This document shows positions 5,438 through 12,515 of a stretch of DNA of 14,251 nt, one piece after another. The DNA lies in the NCBI GenBank assembly GCA_038747915.1, contig JBCDJJ010000088.1:1-14251 (forward strand), read 5' to 3'. Each line of letters begins with the position of its first letter. The stretch's first letter is position 1. Origin of the DNA: JBCDAP01 sp038747915 (lineage in GTDB: Bacteria; Planctomycetota; Phycisphaerae; Phycisphaerales; UBA1924). A program made the translations under genes and the position numbers. A model generated the notes under the pieces. It was given only the letters and a program-made list of their open reading frames with translations. It made no database searches and was not told the DNA's origin.

Positions 5438-6298
5438 GTGAACATTCGTCGGGCGATGGCGGGAGCCGACGCCCGGTTTTCATCGAGAGCCTGTCCGCTC
5501 CGCTCGTGCGGCGTGCGGCGAGTCACACCCGTGCCCCAAGCCCAGCTCTTTGGTCAGACCGGCCTCGATGCCCTCGCTGAGTGGACAGCGGGCCTGCATG
5601 CCAGTGACATCCTCACGGTCTTCGCGGGGCTCAGCTTCTCCTCGGTGGTGCTGACCGATCATCACAACCGGCTGATCTCCCTCGACGCGGGGACGGCCCG
5701 CCGGTTCGGGTACGAGCCGGGCGAGCTGGTTGGGCAGCTGATCGACGATCTGCTGCCGCCGCACATGCGTGACGAGCGGGACCGACACCGACGGGCGACC
5801 TTGGCGGCGTCGGGCCAGTGGGGCATCGCGATCGATCTGTATCTCGGTGTGCAGGTGTGGCACATCTCCCGCGCGGTTCGGGATCCCGAGGGTCACCTGG
5901 GGGTGCTGACGATCACGCTCACGCCGCCGATCACAGCGGAGCTCCCTGCGATGCCGGTGATGTCGATGTACGCCCATGTGTCGCATCCTGGGCCGCTCGG
6001 CGTGCTCACACTCGGCGAGGCGGAGGTGCTGCGGCTGCTCGCGCTGAACTACAGCCAGGACGAGATCGCGGAGGAGTTGAGCCGGTCGGTGAAGGCGATC
6101 GAGCGTCGCCGAACAATCCTCGGCAAGAAGCTCAGCGCGGGCAACCGTTCCGAATTAGCGCTGGTTGGGGCGGAGGCTGGCCTTCATCGGTTGACGCCGG
6201 AGCAGCTCGAGGTGCTGGCTCGGGTGTCGTTCTCGAACAAGCACGTGACGGCTCACCAGGACCGGGCGGCGATCTCTTCGGATGATGACGAGGAGTGA
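5438..6298 (+). CDS. PAS-domain transcriptional regulator with LuxR-type HTH
   Basis: The 286-residue frame has a PAS-like sensor domain (about 60-165; SVVLTDHHNRLISLDAGTARRFGYEPGELVGQ region) and a LuxR/FixJ-type DNA-binding domain (about 187-250) with LTLGEAEVLRLLAL (190-203), SQDEIAEELSRSVKAIERRR (206-225) and KKLSAGNRSELA (230-241). No phosphorylatable receiver domain is present, so the signal is probably read by the PAS pocket; the ligand is unknown. The start is unresolved: GTG 5438, ATG 5456 or GTG 5531. The first 31 residues are Arg-rich and unlike the rest, and the GTG at 5531 has a purine-rich GGCGAG upstream, so the shorter form (255 residues) may be right. It lies 39 bases before the B12/GTPase cluster on the same strand and could control it, which is inference. 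Confidence 0.85.
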   Translation: MNIRRAMAGADARFSSRACPLRSCGVRRVTPVPQAQLFGQTGLDALAEWTAGLHASDILTVFAGLSFSSVVLTDHHNRLISLDAGTARRFGYEPGELVGQLIDDLLPPHMRDERDRHRRATLAASGQWGIAIDLYLGVQVWHISRAVRDPEGHLGVLTITLTPPITAELPAMPVMSMYAHVSHPGPLGVLTLGEAEVLRLLALNYSQDEIAEELSRSVKAIERRRTILGKKLSAGNRSELALVGAEAGLHRLTPEQLEVLARVSFSNKHVTAHQDRAAISSDDDEE

Positions 6299-6325
6299 TC
6301 GACGCGGTCGGTGCGCACGGCGCTT

Positions 6326-6331
6326 TACACT
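6326..6331 (+). promoter_or_regulatory. Candidate -10 element of the B12/GTPase cluster
   Basis: TACACT within GGCGCTTTACACT (6319-6331) matches the element before the RRM gene at 12 of 13 bases. Six bases separate it from the ATG at 6338, so transcription would start on or next to the start codon, giving a leaderless mRNA. No -35 of quality is seen at 16-18 bases. Confidence 0.4.
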
Positions 6332-6337
6332 CCGTTG

Positions 6338-7507
6338 ATGCCAACGACTGCCACGCATGCACCGACGACGGAGTTCGAGCGACGTGATCGGTGCGGCGAC
6401 CTGCCGCATCGCCCACGCGTGCTGCTCGGCAAGATGGGGTTGGACGGTCACGACCGTGGGGTGAAGGTGATCGCCCGTGCGCTGCGCGACTCGGGCGTGC
6501 ACGTGATCTACTCGGGGCTCTGGCAGACGCCGCGGTCGCTCGCGATCTCGGCGCGCGATGAGGATGTGGATGTGCTCGCGGCGTCGATGATGAGCAACTC
6601 GCATCTGGTGCTTGGGCCCAAGTTGGTCGAGAGCTTGTCGGAGGTGGGGCGAGCGGACATCCCGGTGCAGATGGGCGGGATTCTGCCGCAGGACGACATC
6701 CCGAAACTGCTCGAGTCGGGGATCGCGGCGTGCTTCACGACGGGGACTGGGTTGCTCGATGTGGTGGAGGCGGTGCGGTCGGCGGTGGTCGAGCGGGTGC
6801 CGGCGATCGGGGCGACGCCGACGGCTCAGTTGGCGCGAGACATTTCGCGGGTGCACGAGGGGGGCGAGGTGCGTCCGGGAGCGCCGCGTGCTCGTCCGCG
6901 GCGTGTGATCGGTGTGACGGGGGCGCCGGGCGCGGGCAAAAGCACACTGGTCGCGGCGCTCGCGGCGGAGCATGCGAGACGGGCGGATGCGGGCGAGACC
7001 GATGGCCGTGTGGCGGTGGTGGCGTTTGACCCGCAGAGCCCGATCACAAGTGGGGCGCTGCTCGGCGATCGGCTCCGTGTGGACTTCAACCGTCTCGAGG
7101 AGCGCGTGTTCTATCGATCGCTGGCGATCGCGGGTGAGGATTACCGTCATCTGGACACGATCATCGAGCTGATCGGTGGGTGCCCGCTCGAGCGTCCGTT
7201 CGACACGGTGCTGGTTGAGACGGTGGGGGCGGGTCAGAACGAGGTGCGGATCCGCGAGCACGTCGATTCGACCGCGGTGGTGCTCGTGCCCGGTATGGGC
7301 GATTCGGTGCAGATGGACAAAGCGGGGATTCTCGAGATCGCGGATGTGTACGTGGCGAACAAGGCGGACCACGAGGGGCAGGACCGGCTGATGCGGGACC
7401 TGCGTGATGTGTCGGGTGGCCGGCCGATCGTGGAGACGGTGGCGACGCGGGGCGAGGGGATCGCGGCGCTGTTCGATGCGCTGGTGGCGCCGAGCGCGGT
7501 GCGATGA
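6338..7507 (+). CDS. Fused cobalamin-binding domain and MeaB/MeaI-type G3E GTPase
   Basis: The 389-residue protein joins two parts. Residues about 25-150 are a B12-binding domain of the acyl-CoA mutase small-subunit type: LLGKMGLDGHDRGVKVIARAL (29-49) contains DxHxxG with the cobalt-ligand His38, then MMSNSHLVLGPKLVE (84-98) and QMGGILPQDD (111-120). Residues about 188-389 are a G3E GTPase like MeaB: P-loop GAPGAGKST (195-203), DPQSPITSGALLGDR (231-245), ETVGAGQNE (294-302) and NKAD (341-344). In the known fusion IcmF this order is followed by the mutase catalytic domain, which is absent here, as is MeaB's C-terminal dimerisation arm. It likely loads and protects B12 for a separately encoded mutase. 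ATG 6338 is preferred over GTG 6311. It overlaps the next gene by ATGA. Confidence 0.92.
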   Translation: MPTTATHAPTTEFERRDRCGDLPHRPRVLLGKMGLDGHDRGVKVIARALRDSGVHVIYSGLWQTPRSLAISARDEDVDVLAASMMSNSHLVLGPKLVESLSEVGRADIPVQMGGILPQDDIPKLLESGIAACFTTGTGLLDVVEAVRSAVVERVPAIGATPTAQLARDISRVHEGGEVRPGAPRARPRRVIGVTGAPGAGKSTLVAALAAEHARRADAGETDGRVAVVAFDPQSPITSGALLGDRLRVDFNRLEERVFYRSLAIAGEDYRHLDTIIELIGGCPLERPFDTVLVETVGAGQNEVRIREHVDSTAVVLVPGMGDSVQMDKAGILEIADVYVANKADHEGQDRLMRDLRDVSGGRPIVETVATRGEGIAALFDALVAPSAVR

Positions 7508-7869
7508 GCGAGGCGGGGGCCGGCGCGGGCATCGATGAGGTGGGTGGACGTCTTCGGGCGGCGCTGGTCGGTGTGCTCGGGACGCTGCCCGAGCCGGAGC
7601 GCACGGGCGAGGCGCTGTCCACGCGGTACGCGATCGACGGGGCGGGGGCGCGGCGGGTGGTGCGTGCGACGCGGGCGGAGACCGATGCGGAGGTGCTGGC
7701 CCGGGCGCCGGGGATCAAGGCGCTGCGGAAGCTCGCGCAGTCGGCGGGGGATGAGGAGTTGGCCTCGGTCACGGAGGCGTTCGATGCGCTGATCAGAGCA
7801 CACGGGAAGAGCAAGGCGGAGCTGACGCGTGTCATCCGTGAGGCGCGTGATGCGAAGAGAGACTCATGA
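7504..7869 (+). CDS. Uncharacterised small helical protein coupled to the B12/GTPase gene
   Basis: I do not recognise this 121-residue protein. It is predicted by eye to be mostly helical and highly charged, with Ala/Arg/Glu-rich helices at about 10-28, 44-66, 70-80, 82-100 and a Lys/Arg-rich C-terminal helix (102-120). There is no signal peptide, membrane segment, cysteine cluster or known catalytic motif. Its ATG overlaps the GTPase stop and its TGA overlaps the next ATG, both as ATGA, so the three genes are translationally coupled. Third-position GC is as high as in its neighbours, which supports real coding. Because the upstream GTPase lacks the C-terminal helical arm of MeaB, a helper or dimerisation role is conceivable, but this is speculation. 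Confidence 0.7.
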   Translation: MSEAGAGAGIDEVGGRLRAALVGVLGTLPEPERTGEALSTRYAIDGAGARRVVRATRAETDAEVLARAPGIKALRKLAQSAGDEELASVTEAFDALIRAHGKSKAELTRVIREARDAKRDS

Positions 7870-8450
7870 TCGAGATCACGCACCGTTTGCCGCACGGGGA
7901 TAGCCCGGAGGGGGCCATCAAGCTACTCGGGCCGGACGATGTGGCGTGGGGCGTGTGGGATTCGAGCGCGAACCTCGCAACCGATTCGCTCGTTGCGATG
8001 GATGGTGCCCCGCGACTGATTGTGTGGTCGGGGTGGCTCGGTGATGAGCCCTTCGAGCGGCACCCGGGGACGTGGATGCCGAGCGGGCTCGAGGCGCTGA
8101 ACGGTGCGGTGGATGCGTGGCTCGCGTCGCCGGCGTCGGAGGCGACGCGGCTGGTCTTGCGGCCGCACGCGCGGCATGTGCTGTGCGATCCGCAGCGGTG
8201 TTTCTCGTTCCTCCGTGCGCGCACGGATCAGCCGATCGGCCTCGCGCTCGACCCCGATGCCCTGCTCGAAGACTCGATGCACGGGACGCGCGATGAGCAT
8301 CTGGACCGGACGTTCGAGGCGCTGGGGCCGATGTGTGACGCGGTGTGGGTGGGGGATCGGTCGGGCGACGATGAGATCCGAGCGCGGATCACTCGGTGGT
8401 GCGCGGCGGATGTCGCGGTGATCGTGGCGCCGGTTCGATCGGGGGCGTGA
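7866..8450 (+). CDS. Uncharacterised protein, possibly a sugar-isomerase-like half barrel
   Basis: The 194-residue product is not one I can name. Alternating strands and helices are visible: RLIVWSG (50-56), TRLVLRPHARHVL (94-106), PIGLALDPDALLED (123-136), CDAVWVGD (157-164) and DVAVIVAPV (182-190). The R-P-H-x-x-H and L-D-P elements followed by a helix and a V-W-V-G-D strand recall xylose-isomerase/AP-endonuclease-like TIM barrels, but the protein is too short for a complete one (usually ~260-300). The ATG overlaps the previous stop (ATGA), with AGAGAG upstream as a ribosome site. Its last 62 bases overlap the end of the convergent tsaE. Coding composition is strong; function is unknown, and the barrel idea is weak. 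Confidence 0.7.
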   Translation: MIEITHRLPHGDSPEGAIKLLGPDDVAWGVWDSSANLATDSLVAMDGAPRLIVWSGWLGDEPFERHPGTWMPSGLEALNGAVDAWLASPASEATRLVLRPHARHVLCDPQRCFSFLRARTDQPIGLALDPDALLEDSMHGTRDEHLDRTFEALGPMCDAVWVGDRSGDDEIRARITRWCAADVAVIVAPVRSGA

Positions 8451-8862
8451 TCCGAACCTCTCGCTCGTGCTCGCCCAGGTGGGTGAGCTCGATGCGCCAC
8501 CGGCGGGCCGCGTCGATCGGCTCGGCCCGTGTGGGCCACTCGATGGCAAGGATGGCATCGGTCCGGTCGTCGAGGCCGAGTGTGTCGAGGTCGTCGGCGT
8601 CGAGCCGGTAGGCGTCGACATGGATGAGCGGCAGGCGGCCCCCGGTGTACCGGTTGGCGAGGGCAAAGGTGGGGCTTCGGACGTGCGCAGGGTCGGCGCC
8701 GAGACCCCCGGCGAGGCCGCGCACGAAGGCCGTTTTCCCGGCGCCGAGTTCGCCGATGAGTTCGACGACATCGCCGGCGTGCAGCTCACGCGCGAGGGCA
8801 CCGGCGAGAGCGGCGGTCTCGGCCTCGGCGCGTGTGTGGTGCACTGGGGCGAGCGGGGTCAT
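8389..8862 (-). CDS. tsaE: tRNA threonylcarbamoyladenosine biosynthesis ATPase TsaE
   Basis: TsaE is the ATPase that, with TsaB and TsaD, supports formation of t6A37 in tRNAs reading ANN codons. The 157-residue product has the family size and motifs: Walker A GELGAGKT (37-44), VRSPTFAL (61-68), the Walker B-like HVDAYRL (81-87) and IEWP (107-110). The ATG at 8862 overlaps the thiL stop by ATGA; longer frames upstream are shadows inside thiL. The C-terminal ~17 residues are Pro/Arg-rich and lie in the 62-base overlap with the convergent gene, so they may be a poorly constrained extension. It is the last gene of the waaA-thiL-tsaE run; partners TsaB and TsaD are not in the window. Confidence 0.96.
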   Translation of the reverse strand: MTPLAPVHHTRAEAETAALAGALARELHAGDVVELIGELGAGKTAFVRGLAGGLGADPAHVRSPTFALANRYTGGRLPLIHVDAYRLDADDLDTLGLDDRTDAILAIEWPTRAEPIDAARRWRIELTHLGEHEREVRITPPIEPAPRSPRHPPRTTE

Positions 8863-9749
8863 GCGGTGTGATCCCACCCGGCGTGGGCGATGTCGTGGTG
8901 ATGGCCCTCGGGGTCGATGGCGATGCACCCCTCGCCCGCGACGACGCGTCCGATGCGCACGATCGTGGTGCCCGCGACGGTGCGCGGCACCTCGGCACGG
9001 GCGGTGAAGAGCAGCTCGTAGTCTTCGCCGTCGGCGACCGCACGGCGCCAGTCTTTGACGCCTTCGTGCATCGGCACCAGCGCGGTTTCGATCTCGAGAC
9101 GGACGCTCGATGCCAGGGCGATGCGGCCGGCGTCGCGCCCGAGTCCGTCGGACAGGTCGATCATGGCGCCGAGGTGGTGGCCGAGCGTGTCGCACAGGGC
9201 GGTGCCCTCGCCGAGCCGGGGTGTGAAGGAGAGGTGCCGGCCGCTCTCGAACGAGCCGCCGAGGCGACCGGTGAGGTAGAGGTCGTCACCGGGGCGGGCG
9301 TCGCTTCGGAGCACCGGGCCGCGCATGGCGTGCGCGCGGCCGATGGCGGTGATGGAGAGTGTGAGCGGGCCGGTGGTGCGCGCGATGTCGCCGCCGATGA
9401 GAGGGCAGGCGAGTGCACCGGCGGCGCGGTGGGCGTGGTCGAACAGCTCGTCGTCGCGTGTGAACGACGCGGGCAGTGACGCGGCGCAGAGCGCGCCGAT
9501 CGGTGCGCCGCCCATCGCGGCGAGGTCGCTCACCGAGCGGGCGATCGCTTTGTGGGCGATGCGGTCGAACAGCGTGTCGGGCTCGAAATGCCGGCCCTCG
9601 ATGAGCTGATCGACGGTGAGGAGGAGCGGGGGGGCGCCGGAGGCACTCTCGATCACAGCGCAGTCGTCACCGGGGCCGACGAGGACGCCCTCGGGCACCG
9701 TGCCCGCGGCGCGCGCATAGATATGGGCGAGGAGCCGGGACTCATCCAT
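8859..9749 (-). CDS. thiL: Thiamine-monophosphate kinase
   Basis: ThiL phosphorylates thiamine monophosphate to thiamine diphosphate with ATP, the final step of cofactor synthesis. The 296-residue product is slightly short of the typical ~320. Motifs in order are GPGDDCAV (25-32), TVDQLIEGRHF (45-55), RSVSDLAAMGGAP (71-83), PLIGGD (116-121), GDDLYLTGRLGG (154-165), MIDLSDGLGRD (196-206) and GEDYELL (241-247); the acidic clusters bind Mg-ATP. The ATG at 9749 lies 10 bases after the waaA stop with GAGAG upstream, and its stop overlaps tsaE by ATGA, so it sits in the middle of an operon-like run. No TPP riboswitch is visible, in keeping with an internal operon position. Confidence 0.97.
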   Translation of the reverse strand: MDESRLLAHIYARAAGTVPEGVLVGPGDDCAVIESASGAPPLLLTVDQLIEGRHFEPDTLFDRIAHKAIARSVSDLAAMGGAPIGALCAASLPASFTRDDELFDHAHRAAGALACPLIGGDIARTTGPLTLSITAIGRAHAMRGPVLRSDARPGDDLYLTGRLGGSFESGRHLSFTPRLGEGTALCDTLGHHLGAMIDLSDGLGRDAGRIALASSVRLEIETALVPMHEGVKDWRRAVADGEDYELLFTARAEVPRTVAGTTIVRIGRVVAGEGCIAIDPEGHHHDIAHAGWDHTA

Positions 9750-9759
9750 CGCGGTGCTC

Positions 9760-11010
9760 TCACGGCGCGGCGTCTCGGAGCATGTCTTGGATCAGGGCGG
9801 CCTGGCGTGCCGCGGCGCCGCGGTGCGCCGCCACGCACCGGAGGCAGGCGCTGCTCATGTCGTGCTGGGTGTGCTCGTTGGCGATGAGGTCGTGGGCGGC
9901 TGAGGCGAGTTCATCTGGTGCGACGACGCGGAGACCGCCGGCGTCGCGGAGCGCGCGCACGGGCTGATCGAAGTTGGCATGGGCGGGGCCGATCAGGACA
10001 GGAACCCCCATGGCGGCCGGCTGAATGGGGTCGGAGCCGAAGAGGTCGCCGAAGCTCCGGCCCACGATGGCGAGATCGGCCAGCGCGTAGGCCGTTTCGA
10101 GCTCGCCGAGTGTGTCGAGGATGAAGCGGGTCGGTGCGCGCTCCGCGTGGTGGGCGTGCGGCGTGTGCGGTTGTGATCGACGAATGGCGTCGGGGCCGAA
10201 GGTCTCGGCGGCGTGGTCGAACCAGGCCGGCTGACGGGGCGCGACGATGAGCTGCACGTCCGGGGGGACCGCTGCAGCGAGCAGGTCGTGCTCGTCGGGT
10301 GTGGTGGAGCCGGCGACGATGACGGGCCTCGTACGATCGATCGCGAGGGCGGTCGCGAGTTCGTCGGTCTCGCTCAGCGGCAGATCGTCCCGCGATCGGG
10401 CGGCGTCCCACTTCATCGAGCCGGCGACCTCGACGCGAGGGGTGCCCATCGCGGTGAAACGCACGGCGTAGGTCTCGTCCTGGGCAGCGGCGAAGCGGAG
10501 CGACCGGAAGAGGCTGCCGATGGCTATGCGGAAGCGGCGGTATCGCGGGAAGGATCGCCCGCTGAGCCGACCGTTGACGATGCACACCGGGATGGAGCGT
10601 GCGCGTGCGGCCCGCACGAAGTTGGGCCAGAGCTCCAGCTCAGCGAGCGCGACGGCGTGCGGGTGCACCGCGTCAAGGAACCGCCGGACAGCGAAGGTGG
10701 CATCGAGCGGGTAGCGCACGACGTGGTGGGCATCGCCAAAGAGCGTGCGCGCGCGTTCGATGCCGGTGTCGGTGGTCGTGGAAATCACCAGATCGACATC
10801 GGTCGCGAGCTCGGCGACCAGGGGGCGGATGGCGTTGAGCTCGCCGACGCTGACCGCGTGGAGGAGGAGGCGCGGGCGTCCGGGGGGCGGAGGCGGGAGC
10901 GGGTCGATCCGCCCGAACCGCTCGGCCCACCCCCCGCGGGCCTTTTGGGACCACGCGGGATAGGTGACGGCGGCGACGAGGAGGTAGATGAGATCGAACG
11001 CCAGGCCCAT
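9760..11010 (-). CDS. waaA: 3-deoxy-D-manno-octulosonic acid (Kdo) transferase
   Basis: WaaA attaches Kdo from CMP-Kdo to the lipid A precursor at the inner membrane. The 416-residue protein fits the family: an N-terminal membrane anchor (3-19), WAERFG (28-33), LLHAVSVGE (49-57) with the catalytic-site Glu, LAELELWPN (122-130), NGRLSGRSF (146-154), GSMKWD (197-202), AGSTTPDE (233-240), APRQPAWF (257-264), LDTLGELETAYALADLAIVG (298-317) and HANFDQ (344-349). The ATG at 11010 places the membrane anchor at the start; a GTG at 11049 would add 13 Pro-rich residues and abut a perfect palindrome. It implies an LPS-type outer membrane. Downstream thiL follows after 10 bases. Confidence 0.95.
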   Translation of the reverse strand: MGLAFDLIYLLVAAVTYPAWSQKARGGWAERFGRIDPLPPPPPGRPRLLLHAVSVGELNAIRPLVAELATDVDLVISTTTDTGIERARTLFGDAHHVVRYPLDATFAVRRFLDAVHPHAVALAELELWPNFVRAARARSIPVCIVNGRLSGRSFPRYRRFRIAIGSLFRSLRFAAAQDETYAVRFTAMGTPRVEVAGSMKWDAARSRDDLPLSETDELATALAIDRTRPVIVAGSTTPDEHDLLAAAVPPDVQLIVAPRQPAWFDHAAETFGPDAIRRSQPHTPHAHHAERAPTRFILDTLGELETAYALADLAIVGRSFGDLFGSDPIQPAAMGVPVLIGPAHANFDQPVRALRDAGGLRVVAPDELASAAHDLIANEHTQHDMSSACLRCVAAHRGAAARQAALIQDMLRDAAP

Positions 11011-11049
11011 GGGTGGCGGATGATCGCCGAGGACGGGCGATGGTTCCAC

Positions 11050-11063
11050 CCCAGGGCCCTGGG
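11050..11063. repeat. Perfect 14-bp palindrome between waaA and the exported protein gene
   Basis: CCCAGGGCCCTGGG lies 9 bases past the stop of the upstream minus-strand gene and about 40 bases before the waaA ATG. It is very GC-rich but has no T-run, so it is not a standard terminator. It could be a protein site or an mRNA-stabilising hairpin. Confidence 0.4.
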
Positions 11064-11072
11064 ACGGGATGG

Positions 11073-12020
11073 TCAGCGGCGACGGCGCGCGGTGGCGAGG
11101 CCGCTGAGCACGAGCATCGGGAGGGCACCGGGCGCGGGCACGGCGTAGTTGACGATGGTGCTCTGGACGGCGGGGTCGAGCCCGTCGAGGAAGCCCAGGG
11201 CGTCGAGTTCGTTGAGTGTGCCGTCGAGCTGGGTGATCAGGGCGAGGGCGTCGGCAACCGCGGTGGGGGAGTTCGGGTCGGTGACGGCGGCGAAGAACAT
11301 GAGCGACTGGGTTTCCCCAGCGGCGAGGGAGAGGTCGAAGAGGACGCTGGTGTCGTCGTTGAACCGACCCGCCATGGACGGCGTGACGGGTGCGCCCACG
11401 CCGAACTGGGTGTAGGACTGCACCGGATCGGAGTCGATGGTGTCGCGGATGACGTAGTAGGTGTCATCGGCTCCCAGCGCCGTATCGCCGGAGCCGGTCG
11501 ATGCGAACGTGAAGCCCGTGCCTGTCCCCGAGTCGGAGCCGGTCTCCACTTGGACATTGGCATCGGCGCCGGTGTTGTTGGTCACGGAGAACACCACCCG
11601 GAGCAGCGGCTCGGTATTGAAGACGAAGTACTCAGACGCATAAGAGAACCCGCTCGGCGGCGTGATGACGCCGTCGGCGACCGCATCGATTGCGATACGC
11701 GTGCCGGAGGGCCCGGTGGTGACGTCGACGACACCATCGTCGTCCGTGATGGTGAACGCCTGGGCTGCGCCGACGTCGACGCCGATCTCGAACGCGCCGT
11801 CGTAGGCATCGCCGGCGCCGCCGATCGAGGCGTCGAAGACGACGAAGGTATCACCGCCCGGTGCATCCAGGTAATTGATGGCGTCGTTGTTGAGGTTGAT
11901 ATCGAATCTCTGGAAGGTGGCGCCTCCGCCGGCGTTAACGTCGAAGCCGATGGGGGTCGGGGCGGCATGGCTCACGCCGGTGATGGCGAGCGCGCCGATG
12001 CATGCAATCACATTCTTCAT
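11073..12020 (-). CDS. Exported protein with PEP-CTERM-like anchor
   Basis: The 315-residue product starts with a signal peptide (MKNVIACIGALAITGVSHA, likely cut before APTPIG) and ends with a sorting-type tail: VPAPG, a hydrophobic stretch (LPMLVLSGLATA) and RRRR. This is the short PEP-CTERM-like variant common in planctomycetes, presumably recognised by an exosortase-type transpeptidase encoded elsewhere. The mature region is rich in Gly, Asp, Thr and Ala with many short beta strands (for example GDTFVVFDASIGG and LLRVVFSVTNNTG), suggesting an extracellular beta-sandwich; I recognise no named domain. The ATG at 12020 is chosen because the signal peptide begins there, although the frame is open further upstream. 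GAGAAGAGAG lies upstream as a ribosome site and TATAAT at 12094-12099 as a -10. Confidence 0.85.
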   Translation of the reverse strand: MKNVIACIGALAITGVSHAAPTPIGFDVNAGGGATFQRFDINLNNDAINYLDAPGGDTFVVFDASIGGAGDAYDGAFEIGVDVGAAQAFTITDDDGVVDVTTGPSGTRIAIDAVADGVITPPSGFSYASEYFVFNTEPLLRVVFSVTNNTGADANVQVETGSDSGTGTGFTFASTGSGDTALGADDTYYVIRDTIDSDPVQSYTQFGVGAPVTPSMAGRFNDDTSVLFDLSLAAGETQSLMFFAAVTDPNSPTAVADALALITQLDGTLNELDALGFLDGLDPAVQSTIVNYAVPAPGALPMLVLSGLATARRRR

Positions 12021-12093
12021 AGGACGTGTCACTCTCTTCTCGTGAGCACCCGGAGAGCGCACGCGGCTCGTGTCCGGCGCAGACATTGCATTG

Positions 12094-12115
12094 ATTATAC
12101 AGTCGTGTTGACGAC
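12094..12115 (-). promoter_or_regulatory. Promoter of the exported protein gene, with inverted repeat beside the -10
   Basis: Reading the minus strand, a perfect TATAAT (12094-12099) would start transcription about 67 bases before the ATG at 12020. No clear -35 is seen at 16-18 bases. Just upstream, GTCGT-GTTG-ACGAC (12102-12115) is a small inverted repeat that overlaps the spacer and could be an activator or repressor site. Confidence 0.5.
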
Positions 12116-12515
12116 CAACGCAGTGTCGACCATCCGCCTGCTCGGGGGTGGCCGCCGTGGTGGGATACTTCCACAACTATGTGTGGGTGGATCGGGTGCT
12201 CTTGGCTCGCCCTCGCGTTCTTCGGCGGAATGGCGTGCTGGATCTCTCGGGGAGGGCACGGGTGCCGAGCTGGCACGGGTGAGCGAATACGCCTGGCGGG
12301 AGCGTTTCGACCGACCCGAGCCGCTCGCTCCACGCCCGTCGGGGGTCTTCCTGAGCCTCGCGGCGCACGTGACGACAACGCCGACGGCAACGAGATGAGG
12401 TTGAACAGCAGGCTTGCGGGATCACGGAGGGTCGACGAGATCGCGCGTCGGTTCTCGGGCGCGAGCCCCATGTGTTCGCCTGGGTGAAGTCGTTATCCCG
12501 AGGCTCGACGGAGAC
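12116..12515. other. Gap of about 400 bases between the two exported protein genes; no gene supported
   Basis: Several frames are open here, as expected in GC-rich DNA. A plus-strand frame from 12179 encodes 102 residues with a hydrophobic start (CSWLALAFFGGMACW) and has GATACT at 12164-12169 as a possible -10, but its remainder is Arg/Gly/Pro-rich and lacks any family pattern. A minus-strand frame starting at 12471 also looks briefly protein-like. A decayed gene or long leader is possible. No intrinsic terminator for the gene ending at 12516 is obvious. Confidence 0.4.

Noticed and set aside
6299..6337. Cobalamin riboswitch before the B12-binding gene
   Set aside because: The gap is only 39 bases, far too short for a B12 riboswitch, and no B12-box is seen.
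6155..7372. 405-residue open frame opposite the B12/GTPase gene
   Set aside because: Arg/His-rich shadow of a gene with clear B12 and GTPase motifs on the other strand.
11013..12398. 461-residue plus-strand frame across the exported protein gene
   Set aside because: Antisense to a gene with a signal peptide and PEP-CTERM-like tail; Gly/Val/Asp-rich shadow composition.
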